NCBI RefSeq assembly: GCF_014218355.1
Contig: NZ_AP023368.1
Span: 5,519,501-5,583,500 of the forward strand
Reading direction: 5' to 3'
From: Anaerocolumna chitinilytica
GTDB lineage: Bacteria > Bacillota > Clostridia > Lachnospirales > Lachnospiraceae
Length of the DNA: 64,000 nt
The position numbers and the translations under genes are program-made. This document shows positions 43,937-53,182 of this stretch, piece by piece. The notes under the pieces are model-generated. The model was given only the letters and a program-made list of their open reading frames with translations. It searched no databases and had not been told where the DNA came from. The stretch's first letter is position 1, and the number at the start of each line of letters is the position of its first letter.

Positions 43937-44464
43937 TTAAAACAACAGCTTTGTTAAAAAAACACTTGTTACAATCCCTGCAAAAGTCGCAAACAATGCT
44001 CCTGATAAGGTATAACGGGTCTTCTTAACACCGGCTGTCATAAAGTACACGCTCATGGTATAAAAAATTGTTTCGGTGCAGCTCATTATTATAGAAGTAA
44101 GTCTTCCGATAAAAGAATCCGGTCCATACTGTTTGAAGATATCTAGTACAAGGCTGGTAGCTGCTGATGCTGAAAATAGCCTTACAGTAATTAACGGAAC
44201 CAGCTCAGAAGGAAAGTGCAATAAATTTGTCAAGGGCTTTAATCCACCGGCCAATAAATCCAGTGCTCCCGAGGCTCTCATAATTCCGATTGCTACCATA
44301 AGCCCTACTAATGTAGGCATAATATTTAAGACTACCTTAAAGCCGTCTTCAGCTCCTTTTGTAAATTCCTGAAAGACCGGCGTTTTCATAAGTAATCCGA
44401 ACCCAACGATGTAAAATATAACAAAGGGCATTAAATAATCAGAAATATACAGAATAAACTTCAA
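43937..44464 (-). CDS. spmB: Spore maturation protein B
   Basis: Membrane protein needed for spore core dehydration and heat resistance, working with SpmA; homologous to nucleoside-transporter gate domains. The hydrophobic helices and the conserved EFTKGAEDGFKVVLNIMPTLVGLMVAIGIMR block identify it. Length 175 aa is normal. The start seems to be TTG at 44464: the conserved frame begins there, GGA lies about eight bases upstream, and the nearby ATG is out of frame. It follows spmA by 39 bp. Confidence 0.9.
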   Translation of the reverse strand: MKFILYISDYLMPFVIFYIVGFGLLMKTPVFQEFTKGAEDGFKVVLNIMPTLVGLMVAIGIMRASGALDLLAGGLKPLTNLLHFPSELVPLITVRLFSASAATSLVLDIFKQYGPDSFIGRLTSIIMSCTETIFYTMSVYFMTAGVKKTRYTLSGALFATFAGIVTSVFLTKLLF

Positions 44465-44503
44465 TGTTCTTTTCCATTCCTTTCAATTTTTCTTTTAACC
44501 TTA

Positions 44504-45088
44504 TTATTTTTCTCTGGCTAATTTTCTAGCTACAAGAGAAAATATAATTCCTGCAACGGTAGATACACTGGTCGCTACAAAAGCGGCACCAAGAATTTCT
44601 GTGGGATTAACAGAGCCATACTGGGTACGGTAGGCAATGATATTGACCGGTATTAATTGAAGTGCCGAAATATTTATAATCAAAAACGTACACATATCAC
44701 AGCTGGCGGTTTCCTTATCCCGGTTTAGCTTTTTTAATTCTTGCATAGCCTTTAATCCCATGGGAGTAGCAGCCCAGCCAAGGCCTAGAAAATTCGCTAT
44801 CATATTAGATGCTATGTATTCTTTTGCCGGATGTTTATCCGGTATATCGGGAAATAAAAGCCTTAATAATGGATTGATAGCTTTTGTCAGGGCATCCACT
44901 ATCCCGGCTGCTTTCGCAACCTGCATAATCCCTGTCCAAAGGGCCGTGAACCCTAACATCGTAATACATAATAAAATTGCCTCTTTGGCTGAGGAAAGCG
45001 CAGCGGCATTTACGGCATCTATTTTACCGTTTAAGGCTCCTACTATAACTCCGATAATAATTAGAAATCCCCAAAGATAATTCAGCAT
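44504..45088 (-). CDS. spmA: Spore maturation protein A
   Basis: Partner of SpmB in spore core dehydration. The N-terminal WGFLIIIGVIVGALNGK, the conserved AKEAILLCITMLGFTALWTGIMQVA, and MIANFLGLGWAATPMGLKAMQEL are family features. The ATG at 45088 is chosen for GAGG six bases upstream. A sequence CATACGAT (plus 45188-45195) upstream resembles a sigma-E -10 element, in line with expression during sporulation. Confidence 0.9.
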   Translation of the reverse strand: MLNYLWGFLIIIGVIVGALNGKIDAVNAAALSSAKEAILLCITMLGFTALWTGIMQVAKAAGIVDALTKAINPLLRLLFPDIPDKHPAKEYIASNMIANFLGLGWAATPMGLKAMQELKKLNRDKETASCDMCTFLIINISALQLIPVNIIAYRTQYGSVNPTEILGAAFVATSVSTVAGIIFSLVARKLAREK

Positions 45089-45187
45089 ATTGACCTCTTT
45101 CTGAAACAATAAGAAATTTCAACCTTTACTAATACTATATTCTCAGGTTTTTAAAATAATACTTGGTCTTATACAAATTCCCAAGAC

Positions 45188-45195
45188 ATCGTATG
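45188..45195 (-). promoter_or_regulatory. Possible sigma-E -10 element of spmAB
   Basis: CATACGAT on the minus strand matches the sigma-E -10 consensus CATAC-A-T at seven or eight positions; the -35 is not clear (ATTAAAT about 14 bp upstream). TACGACA occurs repeatedly around it. Confidence 0.35.
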
Positions 45196-45384
45196 TCGTA
45201 TTGTGTCGTATTTAATGTTGAATCCGCTTTGAATTTGTCTTTATTTATCGAATATCATCACACATCAACTCTTTAAACCGCTAAATTACCATATTTAGGA
45301 AACATATTTCGTTACTTTTTAATACTTTTATTACAATATTTTCTATAAAATACTAAATAATTGCTTAATTTTATATTTCCTTTA

Positions 45385-45413
45385 TTGACTTTCTAATATT
45401 TGTATGGTATTTT
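45385..45413 (+). promoter_or_regulatory. Promoter of abrB-like gene
   Basis: TTGACT (45385-45390) and TATTTT (45408-45413) with a 17-bp spacer; the ATG at 45442 follows 28 bp later. The remaining intergenic sequence 45110-45384 is AT-rich, and apart from the possible sigma-E element I see nothing in it. Confidence 0.5.
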
Positions 45414-45441
45414 AATTAAGTATTGTAGGAGGTACATATAT

Positions 45442-45699
45442 ATGAAAAGCACAGGAATAGTTAGAAAGCTTGATGAGTTAGGAAGAATCACTCTTCCCAT
45501 CGAGCTCAGAAGAACCCTTGGAGTTGGGGAAAGAGATCCCCTTGAAATCTTTGTTGACGAGGACAGAATCATATTAAGAAAATATGAGCCTGCTGATATC
45601 TTCAACGGATCCAAAGATAATCTTATTGATTATCATGGAAAGAAGATTTCTAAAGAATCTATTGTAGAGCTAGCAAAATTAGTAGGTATTATCGAATAA
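45442..45699 (+). CDS. abrB: AbrB family transition-state regulator (85 aa)
   Basis: Small DNA-binding protein of the AbrB/SpoVT swapped-hairpin family. The N-terminus KSTGIVRKLDELGRITLP and IELRRTLGVGERDPLEIFVDEDRIILRKY matches B. subtilis AbrB almost residue for residue over the first 50 positions; the C-terminal 35 residues are different and may set oligomerisation. The ATG at 45442 follows GGAGG at nine bases. As in B. subtilis, it lies beside rsmI and is transcribed on the opposite strand to the neighbouring operon. It is likely to repress post-exponential genes until sporulation, by analogy. Confidence 0.93.
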   Translation: MKSTGIVRKLDELGRITLPIELRRTLGVGERDPLEIFVDEDRIILRKYEPADIFNGSKDNLIDYHGKKISKESIVELAKLVGIIE

Positions 45700-45710
45700 T
45701 ACAGCTCAAA

Positions 45711-45762
45711 AGAAGAAGCCTGTAGATGCGAAATAATCGTTTCTGTGCAGGCTTCTTTTTTA
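45711..45762. terminator. Terminator between abrB and rsmI
   Basis: AAGAAGCCTG pairs with CAGGCTTCTT, followed by TTTTTATTTT on plus. The A-rich left flank may also serve the convergent rsmI operon. Confidence 0.8.
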
Positions 45763-45806
45763 TTTTAAAAACTATTTTTTACAGCCAATATTGGAATTTT
45801 AGAATA

Positions 45807-46649
45807 TTATTCTGATAAAAGCATCTGATAGATATCCCTTTTAGATACTCCTCTGTCATTGGCAACTGCTTTCATGGCTTCTTTTTTATCCATGCCTTTA
45901 TCCAGGTATATCTTCATATGGTCATTGAGGGAGAGCATCTCATACTCTTCCCGCAATTTTTCTGCCAGCACTTCTGCTTTTTGCCCTTCCAGTACTAACA
46001 AGCATTCACCTTTGGGTTCTTCTTCCGTATAGTAGCTTACTGCCTGAGACAGACTGGTAAGAAAAGCTGTTTCATGCTTTTTCGTAAGCTCCCTGATTAC
46101 AGATACTTTTCTGTCCCCCAGTGTTTCCTCCAACTCTTTTAAGGTCTTTAAGAGTCTGTGGGGCGCTTCGTATATAATGATTGTTCTGGTCTCTGTCTTT
46201 AATTCCTTAAGGATATTCTGTCTTTCCTTTTTGTCCGACGGCAGAAAGGCTTCAAAGGCAAATCGCCTGGTAGGAAGACCGGAAAGAGTCAATCCGGTAA
46301 CAACAGCGGAAGGTCCGGGAAGTGATGTCACTGTAATTCCTGCTTCATATGCCATTTTCACAAGTTCTTCTCCGGGATCTGATATTCCAGGTGTTCCGGC
46401 ATCGGTTATCAGGGCAATATTTTCTCCCTCTTGGAGACGCCCGATCAAATAATGTCCTTTATCAATCTTGTTGTACTCATGATAGCTCGTCATAGGTGTA
46501 TTTATTTCAAAATGATTTAACAACTTTATACTATGTCTTGTATCCTCCGCTGCAATCAAATCTACTTCCTTTAAAGTGCGAAGAACCCTTAAAGTGATGT
46601 CCTCCAAATTGCCGATAGGAGTGGCGCATAGATACAATGTTCCGGCCAT
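45807..46649 (-). CDS. rsmI: 16S rRNA (cytidine1402-2'-O)-methyltransferase
   Basis: SAM-dependent methyltransferase of the tetrapyrrole-methylase fold that modifies C1402 in the ribosomal decoding centre. The N-terminal GTLYLCATPIGNLEDITLR, AAEDTRHSIKLLNHF, ALITDAGTPGISDPG and LPGPSAVVTGLTLSGLP are the family blocks. Length 280 aa is normal. Last gene of the long minus-strand operon that begins at 52175, after a gap of 123 bp holding a decayed 73-bp-type repeat. Confidence 0.95.
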   Translation of the reverse strand: MAGTLYLCATPIGNLEDITLRVLRTLKEVDLIAAEDTRHSIKLLNHFEINTPMTSYHEYNKIDKGHYLIGRLQEGENIALITDAGTPGISDPGEELVKMAYEAGITVTSLPGPSAVVTGLTLSGLPTRRFAFEAFLPSDKKERQNILKELKTETRTIIIYEAPHRLLKTLKELEETLGDRKVSVIRELTKKHETAFLTSLSQAVSYYTEEEPKGECLLVLEGQKAEVLAEKLREEYEMLSLNDHMKIYLDKGMDKKEAMKAVANDRGVSKRDIYQMLLSE

Positions 46650-46711
46650 GCTTCTTGTCCTCTTTTCTCATACTATGAAATCAACTTCCGGTATTTTTAC
46701 CTCTACAGCAC

Positions 46712-46758
46712 AACCTAAGAAGGGCAGAGGATTTCACAGGTACAATCTTTGTGATAAT
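46712..46758. repeat. Decayed single copy of the 73-bp hairpin unit
   Basis: CCTAAGAAGGGCAGAGGATT followed by TCACAGGTACAATCTTTGTG matches the core of the 40504-40789 array (AAGATTGGGCCGAGGATTTC then GCAGGCCCAATCTTGCG) at most positions, with the stem partly lost. It lies between rsmI and the tRNA methyltransferase gene. Confidence 0.6.
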
Positions 46759-46772
46759 TAATTTATTATTAA

Positions 46773-47612
46773 TCAATATCCATAAACATCATAAATCTCA
46801 TCTGTATATTGATTTACTTCTTTATAAACAATAAGCGGAGGTTCCACCTTTATCATAGAGCCCCCTCCCTTTACCGCTTCAATCAAAACCATGTTGGGTT
46901 CTTTATCCAGAAAGGGATGAACCATCCTCATACGTTTTGGCTCAAGTTTATAAGCCGTTAAGGTATTAATTATCTCAATCAGGCGAAAAGGCCTGTGAAC
47001 CAGATAAAACCGGCCTCCCGGTTTTAGTACTCTGGCTCCTTCCCTTACGACATCCTCAAGGGTACAATGAATCTCGTGCCTTGCTATCGCTTTCGGAAGG
47101 TCCGGGTTCTTTAACCCATGAAGATTATTCATATAGGGCGGGTTACTGGTAACTACGTGAAAGGAAGCAGCTCCGAAGAGATTTCCTGCTTCCTTAATGT
47201 CTCCTGTTACAATTGATATCTTTTGCTCCAGCTTATTTAGAGCCACACTTCGCCTTGCCATATCGGCACTCTCTTCCTGTATTTCAAGGCCTGTAAAGTG
47301 CTCTCCTTTTGTCTTTGCTTCTAAAAGAATCGGTATAATCCCGGTACCGGTACCCAGATCCAGCGCTTTTTCGCCTTCCTTTACTTTTGCAAAACCGGAC
47401 AGGAGTACTGCATCCATACCAAAACAAAATTTCTTACTGTTCTGTATAATCTTATAACCGTTTCGCTGCAGCTCATCTATTCTCTCTCCAGGAAGCAAAA
47501 AGCTTTCACCGTTTATCTTGGTTTCCGGACTTACCTGACTATCTTTTAAAGCCCTGTTCTTATTCTCTATTGTTTCCTGGGTAATATCAGGGGTCTTGCT
47601 CTCATCTCTCAT
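46773..47612 (-). CDS. tRNA1(Val) (adenine37-N6)-methyltransferase family protein (279 aa)
   Basis: Class I SAM methyltransferase of the TrmN6/YfiC type, orthologous by position to B. subtilis YabB. Motif I is LDLGTGTGIIPILLEAK and the catalytic motif IV is TSNPPYMNNLHG (N-P-P-Y, adenine N6 chemistry). The N-terminal GYKIIQNSKKFCFGMDAVLLSGFAK is typical of the family. A ~35-residue N-terminal extension is polar and probably disordered. It begins three bases after the ricT stop. Confidence 0.88.
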   Translation of the reverse strand: MRDESKTPDITQETIENKNRALKDSQVSPETKINGESFLLPGERIDELQRNGYKIIQNSKKFCFGMDAVLLSGFAKVKEGEKALDLGTGTGIIPILLEAKTKGEHFTGLEIQEESADMARRSVALNKLEQKISIVTGDIKEAGNLFGAASFHVVTSNPPYMNNLHGLKNPDLPKAIARHEIHCTLEDVVREGARVLKPGGRFYLVHRPFRLIEIINTLTAYKLEPKRMRMVHPFLDKEPNMVLIEAVKGGGSMIKVEPPLIVYKEVNQYTDEIYDVYGY

Positions 47613-47614
47613 TG

Positions 47615-48523
47615 TTATACATCATCCAGATGGGATTTTCCTTCCTTCATTTCAAGCATTTCAAGTACTCGAAGCTCTTCATCCAGAGCAACTTTTTCTT
47701 TACGCTTTTTCGCATTGAACTTAAGCGTGGAGGCTTTGTATTCCCGTACTTCCTTCTCATCGTTCTCAAGGGTTACAATAACCTTAACCAATTGCTTTAA
47801 TACTGTTACACTCTGAACTTCACCTCGAAGGCCGTCATTTGTAGTAACCATATCTCCGACATTAGGAAGCTTGCTGTTTAAATCCTCATAAGCTTCTTCC
47901 TCATGTTTTAAGCAGCACATAAGACGTCCGCAGACTCCGGATATTTTGGTAGGATTCAGTGAAAGATTTTGTTCCTTTGCCATCTTAATGGAAACCGGTG
48001 CAAATTCAGAAAGGTGTGTATGGCAGCATAAAGGTCTTCCGCAGATGCCGATGCCTCCCACTACCTTTGTTTCATCCCTTACACCAATCTGGCGTAACTC
48101 GATTCGGGTCTTAAAAACACTTGCCAAATCCTTTACAAGTTCCCTAAAGTCAATTCTTCCGTCTGCAGTGAAATAAAATAATACTTTGTTGTTATCAAAA
48201 GTATACTCTGAATCAATGAGCTTCATTTCCAGTTCATGCTTCTTAATCTTTTCCAGGCAGATCTGGAAAGCTTCCTTTTCTTTCACTTTATTCTTAATTT
48301 CTATCTCATCGTCTTCCGGTGTGGCGGTTCTGATTACCGGCTTTAGAGGCTGAATAATTTTGTTCTCTTCTACGTCCCTTGGCCCTATTACCACATGACC
48401 GTATTCAACGCCTCTTGCTGTTTCGACAATTACATTATCGCCTTGATTTATCTCATATCCGGCAGGATCAAAAAAATAAATCTTACCGGCTCTTCTAAAA
48501 CGAACTCCTATTACCGTCGTCAT
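47615..48523 (-). CDS. ricT: PSP1 domain protein RicT (YaaT)
   Basis: Stage 0 sporulation protein of the PSP1 family. In Bacillus RicT (YaaT) forms the Y-complex with RicA and RicF, carries [4Fe-4S] clusters, promotes RNase Y specificity and is needed for sporulation and competence. The Cys-rich block GGIGICGRPLCCHTH ... SGVCGRLMCCLKHEEE (about residues 150-220) is intact. Full length at 302 aa. In the operon it follows holB by 21 bp. Confidence 0.93.
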   Translation of the reverse strand: MTTVIGVRFRRAGKIYFFDPAGYEINQGDNVIVETARGVEYGHVVIGPRDVEENKIIQPLKPVIRTATPEDDEIEIKNKVKEKEAFQICLEKIKKHELEMKLIDSEYTFDNNKVLFYFTADGRIDFRELVKDLASVFKTRIELRQIGVRDETKVVGGIGICGRPLCCHTHLSEFAPVSIKMAKEQNLSLNPTKISGVCGRLMCCLKHEEEAYEDLNSKLPNVGDMVTTNDGLRGEVQSVTVLKQLVKVIVTLENDEKEVREYKASTLKFNAKKRKEKVALDEELRVLEMLEMKEGKSHLDDV

Positions 48524-48544
48524 AAAATAACCTTTCCTCTTTCC

Positions 48545-49537
48545 TTAGTTTTCTTTTATGGTAAGAAACATAAGTTCCATTACAATGTCAAAATTTACAT
48601 TGGCATTAAGGCGAACCTTTGCTTTCTCCACTGCCTTAATAACCTCTTCCAGGCCTTCATAACTTCTCTTACTGGCCTGACGTTGTATTTCAGAGTATTC
48701 ACCCTTATATAATAAAAGATTAATATCCTTTGTAACCTTAAACATTAAGATGTCACGATACCATAATGTAATAAGATCCAGATACTCGTCTATATTTTCC
48801 TTTTGCCCTGATAAATCCTTAAGTCCGTCAATCAGTTCATATAATTCCATCTGATCTATATACCTTAACAGATGAAGAACCTTGTCCTTCATAGCCGCAA
48901 AATTCTCACTGGACGCATAGGAGATTGCCCTGCCTATGTTTCCCTGGGCGAATACCGCACTAAGCTCTGCCTGGTAATCGGGTGTTTTATAGACTTGCAT
49001 CAAAAATGTTTTGATGTCTTCTTCACCTACCGGATTTAATTTCAGAATAACACATCTTGAAAGAATCGTAGGAAGAAATGCATTGATGTTATTGGTAAGA
49101 AGAATAATAACCGCATAAGAGGGAGGATTCTCCAAAGTCTTTAGCAAAGCATTCTGAGCCTGCTCTGTCATCTTCTCCCCATCTTCAATAATATATATTT
49201 TACGGCTGCTGCTATAGGGTTTTATCAGAACATCATTATTCAGTTGATTTCTGATATCATCCACCCCGAGACTTGCCTTTTCGTGAGTCACATAAATAAT
49301 ATCCGGGTGATTTTTTGATTCTGCCTGCAGACAGGATTTACAATGACCGCAGCCGTCTCCGTCCTGTTCCCTATTCTCACACTGGATGCCTTTTGCAAAG
49401 GCCCAGGCTAAGGTTTTCTTGCCCATCCCCTCTTCACCGGAGAAGATATAGGCATGAGAGACTGTTTCCGTCCTGATGGCAGTCTTTAGATGTTCCTTCA
49501 TCTGTTCATGACCAATTATCTGTCCAAATCCAGCCAT
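48545..49537 (-). CDS. holB: DNA polymerase III subunit delta'
   Basis: Clamp-loader subunit. The AAA-like domain has FSGEEGMGKKTLAWAFA (Walker-A-like), the zinc finger Cys pattern CENREQDGDGCGHCKSC, and the sensor/SRC-like region LPTILSRCVILKLNP. The C-terminal part is shorter than in the E. coli protein. Length 330 aa is usual for Firmicutes. Located between yaaR and ricT, as in B. subtilis. Confidence 0.93.
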   Translation of the reverse strand: MAGFGQIIGHEQMKEHLKTAIRTETVSHAYIFSGEEGMGKKTLAWAFAKGIQCENREQDGDGCGHCKSCLQAESKNHPDIIYVTHEKASLGVDDIRNQLNNDVLIKPYSSSRKIYIIEDGEKMTEQAQNALLKTLENPPSYAVIILLTNNINAFLPTILSRCVILKLNPVGEEDIKTFLMQVYKTPDYQAELSAVFAQGNIGRAISYASSENFAAMKDKVLHLLRYIDQMELYELIDGLKDLSGQKENIDEYLDLITLWYRDILMFKVTKDINLLLYKGEYSEIQRQASKRSYEGLEEVIKAVEKAKVRLNANVNFDIVMELMFLTIKEN

Positions 49538-49554
49538 TTCCTACCGTCCCTTCG

Positions 49555-49995
49555 TTATGCAAGTATATCTAAAAGTAATCCCTTAATTTCATCTATTTTA
49601 TTTAATATGGCAATGGTGTCTTTCTCATCTTTTATTAGTTCTAGGGCTAACTCGTCCAAATTCTGATCGATGAGCTTTATCATACCATATACACGGTGCC
49701 GGCCTCTCCTGTCCAGAAAGTTCTCTCTGCTGAACTTGTGAGAACGATTCACCACTTCATTCATAAAATCTTTGATTAGCTGCCGGTACTTTCTCATATC
49801 CCGGACATCCATATGCTTTCCCAGTTTCTTACCCTGCTGAGTGATTTCTTCCATCATCAGGTTCAGCCGTTCTTTTAGTCCCTGTTCCTCAATATTGCTG
49901 ATTAGGGTAAATTTAAAAGAACCGTCTGCTTCCGGCAAAGGTGCAGTGGGTTGGGTTTGATTAACAGGTTGCATTTGATTTACTTTTATGTCCAT
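49555..49995 (-). CDS. yaaR: YaaR family protein (DUF327, 146 aa)
   Basis: Small helical protein of the DUF327/YaaR family, always near holB in Firmicutes; function unknown. The conserved part is [47 protein letters not shown] (about residues 66-112, quoted in part). The first 25 residues are Gln/Pro/Thr-rich and variable. Next to holB by 17 bp. Confidence 0.88.
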   Translation of the reverse strand: MDIKVNQMQPVNQTQPTAPLPEADGSFKFTLISNIEEQGLKERLNLMMEEITQQGKKLGKHMDVRDMRKYRQLIKDFMNEVVNRSHKFSRENFLDRRGRHRVYGMIKLIDQNLDELALELIKDEKDTIAILNKIDEIKGLLLDILA

Positions 49996-50100
49996 ACTTC
50001 CCTCTCCTTCTCTCTTCCTTTCACCCGTGCCTTAAGTTTTTGCATATGCTAATTCCAGTTTCCATTATAGCATAACCGGAAAAAAATATATAGAAGAATT

Positions 50101-50706
50101 TTAAATTCCCATATTTAACCTGATATCCTTTAGGATTTCTGCCAGACATAGTTCTCTGTCTGTATTGTCGTATCTCTTTATAATCCCAAGAGCCTTCAGA
50201 TTTTCTTCTTTAAAGTCTTCCTCATCTGCCAAAAATCTTCTGCAAAGCTCTGCATATTTCGGTTTCTTCTGAGTCTTTTCCCGCAGCAGAGCTCTCTCCA
50301 GGCGTAGTCCATCCTCCACCTCCAGATAGATCGGATACACTCGTTCTTCTCCAAAGTATCTTCTAATCTGCCCATAGGATTCCAGCGTGCCAAGCATAAT
50401 GGAACTGCCCGTTTCGAAATCAATCTGTCCGTCATCCAAGGTAAAATAGTCCCATACACCGTGCATGGTATCATATGCTCTGTGTTCAATAACTTTATTT
50501 TCATCCTGATAAGTTAACAGAGCTTCCTTACTGACAAAGAAATATTCTCTGCCATCCTGCTCGCCGTCCCTTATCGGTCTTGTGGTATATCCTACAATTG
50601 TTTTTAAGGAAAGCTCTTCTCTTTGAGTAATATCCCTAAATACCGTATCTTTTCCTGATGCGCTTTTGCCCATAACAACAAACAGCTTATGCATTCCTTT
50701 ACCCAT
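50101..50706 (-). CDS. Guanylate kinase family protein (201 aa)
   Basis: P-loop nucleotide kinase most similar to guanylate kinase: Walker A VMGKSASGKDTVF, then GYTTRPIRDGEQDGREYFFVS, which corresponds to the GMP-binding TTRxPRxGE-x-G-x-x-Y-x-F segment. It occupies the place of tmk in the B. subtilis yaaO-tmk-yaaQ-yaaR-holB order. The C-terminal half differs from housekeeping Gmk, so it may be a paralogue with another substrate. Two in-frame ATGs (50706 and 50694) are both close to an AAAGGA; I cannot decide between them. Confidence 0.8.
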   Translation of the reverse strand: MGKGMHKLFVVMGKSASGKDTVFRDITQREELSLKTIVGYTTRPIRDGEQDGREYFFVSKEALLTYQDENKVIEHRAYDTMHGVWDYFTLDDGQIDFETGSSIMLGTLESYGQIRRYFGEERVYPIYLEVEDGLRLERALLREKTQKKPKYAELCRRFLADEEDFKEENLKALGIIKRYDNTDRELCLAEILKDIRLNMGI

Positions 50707-50738
50707 TCCTTTTATTTATATATTTTTTATGAACTTAT

Positions 50739-52175
50739 CTAAACTACAACCTTTATCTTGCAGGCATTAAAATCACTTAGTCCCTGTATGGTCAATTCCT
50801 GTTCTTTATACACAGCTATCAGGTGAAGTATATCCTCTGTAATCTCCTCCCCCGGTACCAATAAAGGTATTCCCGGCGGGTACAGATAAACATACTCCGC
50901 TGCAATTAAGCCTTTGCTCTCCTCTAAGGAGATGGTCTTTGTTTCGGCATTCTGAGCCTCTTCACAGGTAGTTAAGACCTTGGCGGGACTTATGCTGTAA
51001 TCTATGGACTTACTAGCAGAAGCTTTTTCTTTATGCCGGTTATCCAGGCTCAAGCGTTTATCCACTTCGAACAGTGCCCGGAACAACCTGTCAAAGCCTT
51101 CCTTCCGGTCGCCAATACTGGTCATTCCCAGACAATAGTCTCCTGCTGCCATTTCCATCTGTATCTTATATTCTGTAAGAAGCATATGATAGAGCTTTGT
51201 TCCGGTATACTCCGTTCCTCTGACACTAAGGTTCAATTTTGATGGGTCAAAAGCATAACTGCCTTCTGCCCTAACTATATTATCGGTTAATAGCCTGATA
51301 TTCTTAAATTCTTCTGCCGCCTTGAAGAACTCTGTTAACATTTCATAATAAGCTGCAAACAGTTCTTTTCCTCTGCTTTCCAGCAGCTCCCTGCATTTAT
51401 CCATCCCTGCCATCAGTATGTAGGAAGGGCTTGTGCTTTGATAAATGGAAAGATACCTTAAAAGCTTGTCCTTAGCTATCAGGCTGCTATTTGCATGAAG
51501 CAGGGCACTTTGGGTGAAGGCCGGCAGCGTTTTGTGAATACTTTGAACCACAATATCAGCACCACAGGCGACAGAGTTCTTTGGGAAGCCGGGATGAAAT
51601 CCCAAATGGGCACCATGGGCCTCATCCACCATAAGGGGTATTTTGTACCGGTGGGCTGCTTTAGCTATCCCTTCTATGTCCGATACCACTCCTTCATAGG
51701 TAGGCGAAGTAACTACCACCAATCGAATGTCCTTTTCCCTCTCCAGAATTTCTTCCACCGTTTTTGGGGAAATGCTGCCGTTTATACCAAAGCTCTTTAT
51801 CCTCTCCGGATAGAGATAAACCGGCTTAAGCCCATTTAGATAGATTCCATGATAGACGGATTTATGACTGTTTCTGGCTACCAAAATCTTGTCTCCTCTA
51901 TTCGTGGCAGCAGAGATTCCGGCAAGAATTCCGGCAGAACTTCCGCCCACCAAATAATAGGTATCCAGGGAGCCATAGATTCTTGCCCAGCGTTCCATGC
52001 CGTTCTTTATAATACCCTCCGGCCTGTGCAGGTTATCAAAACCATCAATTTCTGTAATATCAATGGAATAGGGATTTACCATCTGGAGTAAGTCTGTATT
52101 TCTCTTATGCCCCGGCATATGCATCGGGTAGTATCCTTCTTCCCTGTATTTTAATAAACTCTGATATAAATCCAT
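50739..52175 (-). CDS. Orn/Lys/Arg decarboxylase family protein (478 aa)
   Basis: PLP-dependent decarboxylase of fold type I (group III), probable orthologue of YaaO. The PLP lysine is in VVQSIHKTLPAFTQSALLH; MHMPGHKRN near the N-terminus and DEAHGAHLGFHPGFP are typical. At 478 aa it is the short form without the wing domain of E. coli enzymes. It would decarboxylate arginine, lysine or ornithine for polyamine synthesis; the substrate cannot be told from sequence. First gene of the operon running to rsmI. Confidence 0.9.
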   Translation of the reverse strand: MDLYQSLLKYREEGYYPMHMPGHKRNTDLLQMVNPYSIDITEIDGFDNLHRPEGIIKNGMERWARIYGSLDTYYLVGGSSAGILAGISAATNRGDKILVARNSHKSVYHGIYLNGLKPVYLYPERIKSFGINGSISPKTVEEILEREKDIRLVVVTSPTYEGVVSDIEGIAKAAHRYKIPLMVDEAHGAHLGFHPGFPKNSVACGADIVVQSIHKTLPAFTQSALLHANSSLIAKDKLLRYLSIYQSTSPSYILMAGMDKCRELLESRGKELFAAYYEMLTEFFKAAEEFKNIRLLTDNIVRAEGSYAFDPSKLNLSVRGTEYTGTKLYHMLLTEYKIQMEMAAGDYCLGMTSIGDRKEGFDRLFRALFEVDKRLSLDNRHKEKASASKSIDYSISPAKVLTTCEEAQNAETKTISLEESKGLIAAEYVYLYPPGIPLLVPGEEITEDILHLIAVYKEQELTIQGLSDFNACKIKVVV

Positions 52176-52369
52176 TTATGAATACCACTCTTTCATAGTT
52201 CAAATGTTCTTTTTTCTTAAAACTTTCTATAGTTATCATTCATTGTATCAAATCCCCTCGTAAAAACAACCTTTTTCCTCTTTTCCGATTAGAATTTAAG
52301 TGTTATTATTTAAAGGTAGCTATTTTTACTAATAAAAATATAATTCGATTTGAAAGGGCATGGTTATTT

Positions 52370-52993
52370 ATGAAAGTTTTACTTATTAACGGAAGTCCTA
52401 ACATTCACGGCTGTACATATACAGCACTGGAGGAAATCGCCGGTACTTTAGAGAAGGAGCAGATATCTGCTGAAATATTTCACATAGGAAATAAACCGAT
52501 AAGAGGTTGTATGGATTGCGGAGTCTGTTATAAATTCCCCGGGAAATGTGCTTATGATGATGACACTGTTAACAAAGCGCTGGAACTGGCAAAAGAAGCG
52601 GATGGATTTATTTTTGGCGCCCCTGTTCATTACGCTTCGGCTTCCGGAGCCATTACATCCTTTTTAGACCGTTTCTTTTATTCCGGTACCGGATTTTCTT
52701 ACAAACCCGGTGCTGCTGTAGTAAGCTGCAGAAGAGCAGGTTCTACCGCTTCCCTGGATCAGCTAAATAAATATTTTACAATATCCAATATGCCGGTAGT
52801 TTCTTCCCAGTACTGGAACATGGTGCACGGAAATACTCCTGAGGAAGTACGTCAGGATTTAGAAGGCATGCAGGTTATGAGAAATCTTGGAAAGAATATG
52901 GCCTGGCTGCTTAAATGTATTGAAGCGGGTAAAAATACAGGAGTTCCTCTGCCTCAACCAGAAGAAAGGGTATTTACTAATTTTATTCGTTAA
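52370..52993 (+). CDS. NADPH-dependent FMN reductase / flavodoxin-like protein (207 aa)
   Basis: Flavodoxin-fold oxidoreductase. The phosphate loop LLINGSPNIHGCTYTAL binds FMN phosphate; CMDCGVCYKFPGKCAYDDD is the Cys-rich insert found in iron-sulfur flavoprotein relatives, though a full [4Fe-4S] CxxCxxC-x5-C pattern is only partly met; and FGAPVHYASASGAITSFLDR is the FMN ring loop. Single gene, divergent from the decarboxylase operon, with a strong terminator after it. Physiological substrate unknown; quinone or nitro reduction is common in the family. Confidence 0.85.
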   Translation: MKVLLINGSPNIHGCTYTALEEIAGTLEKEQISAEIFHIGNKPIRGCMDCGVCYKFPGKCAYDDDTVNKALELAKEADGFIFGAPVHYASASGAITSFLDRFFYSGTGFSYKPGAAVVSCRRAGSTASLDQLNKYFTISNMPVVSSQYWNMVHGNTPEEVRQDLEGMQVMRNLGKNMAWLLKCIEAGKNTGVPLPQPEERVFTNFIR

Positions 52994-53085
52994 GATATAC
53001 ACTAGCCTTGTCTAGTAACCTAGTGAGCATCTATATGGATATTATCTTATCCTGCTGTAAACTTCTTTACGTGATTTATACAATC

Positions 53086-53130
53086 AAAAAACCGGTTAAG
53101 GCTTTTTTTGCTGTCTTAACCGGTTTTTTA
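53086..53130 (+). terminator. Intrinsic terminator of the FMN reductase gene
   Basis: AAAAAACCGGTTAAG pairs with CTTAACCGGTTTTTT. It may also serve the convergent SPL gene. Confidence 0.85.
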
Positions 53131-53182
53131 TTAAACGCTAGCTTTCATTGTAATATTAGTCTGCCTGCCCAGCCTATTATAT

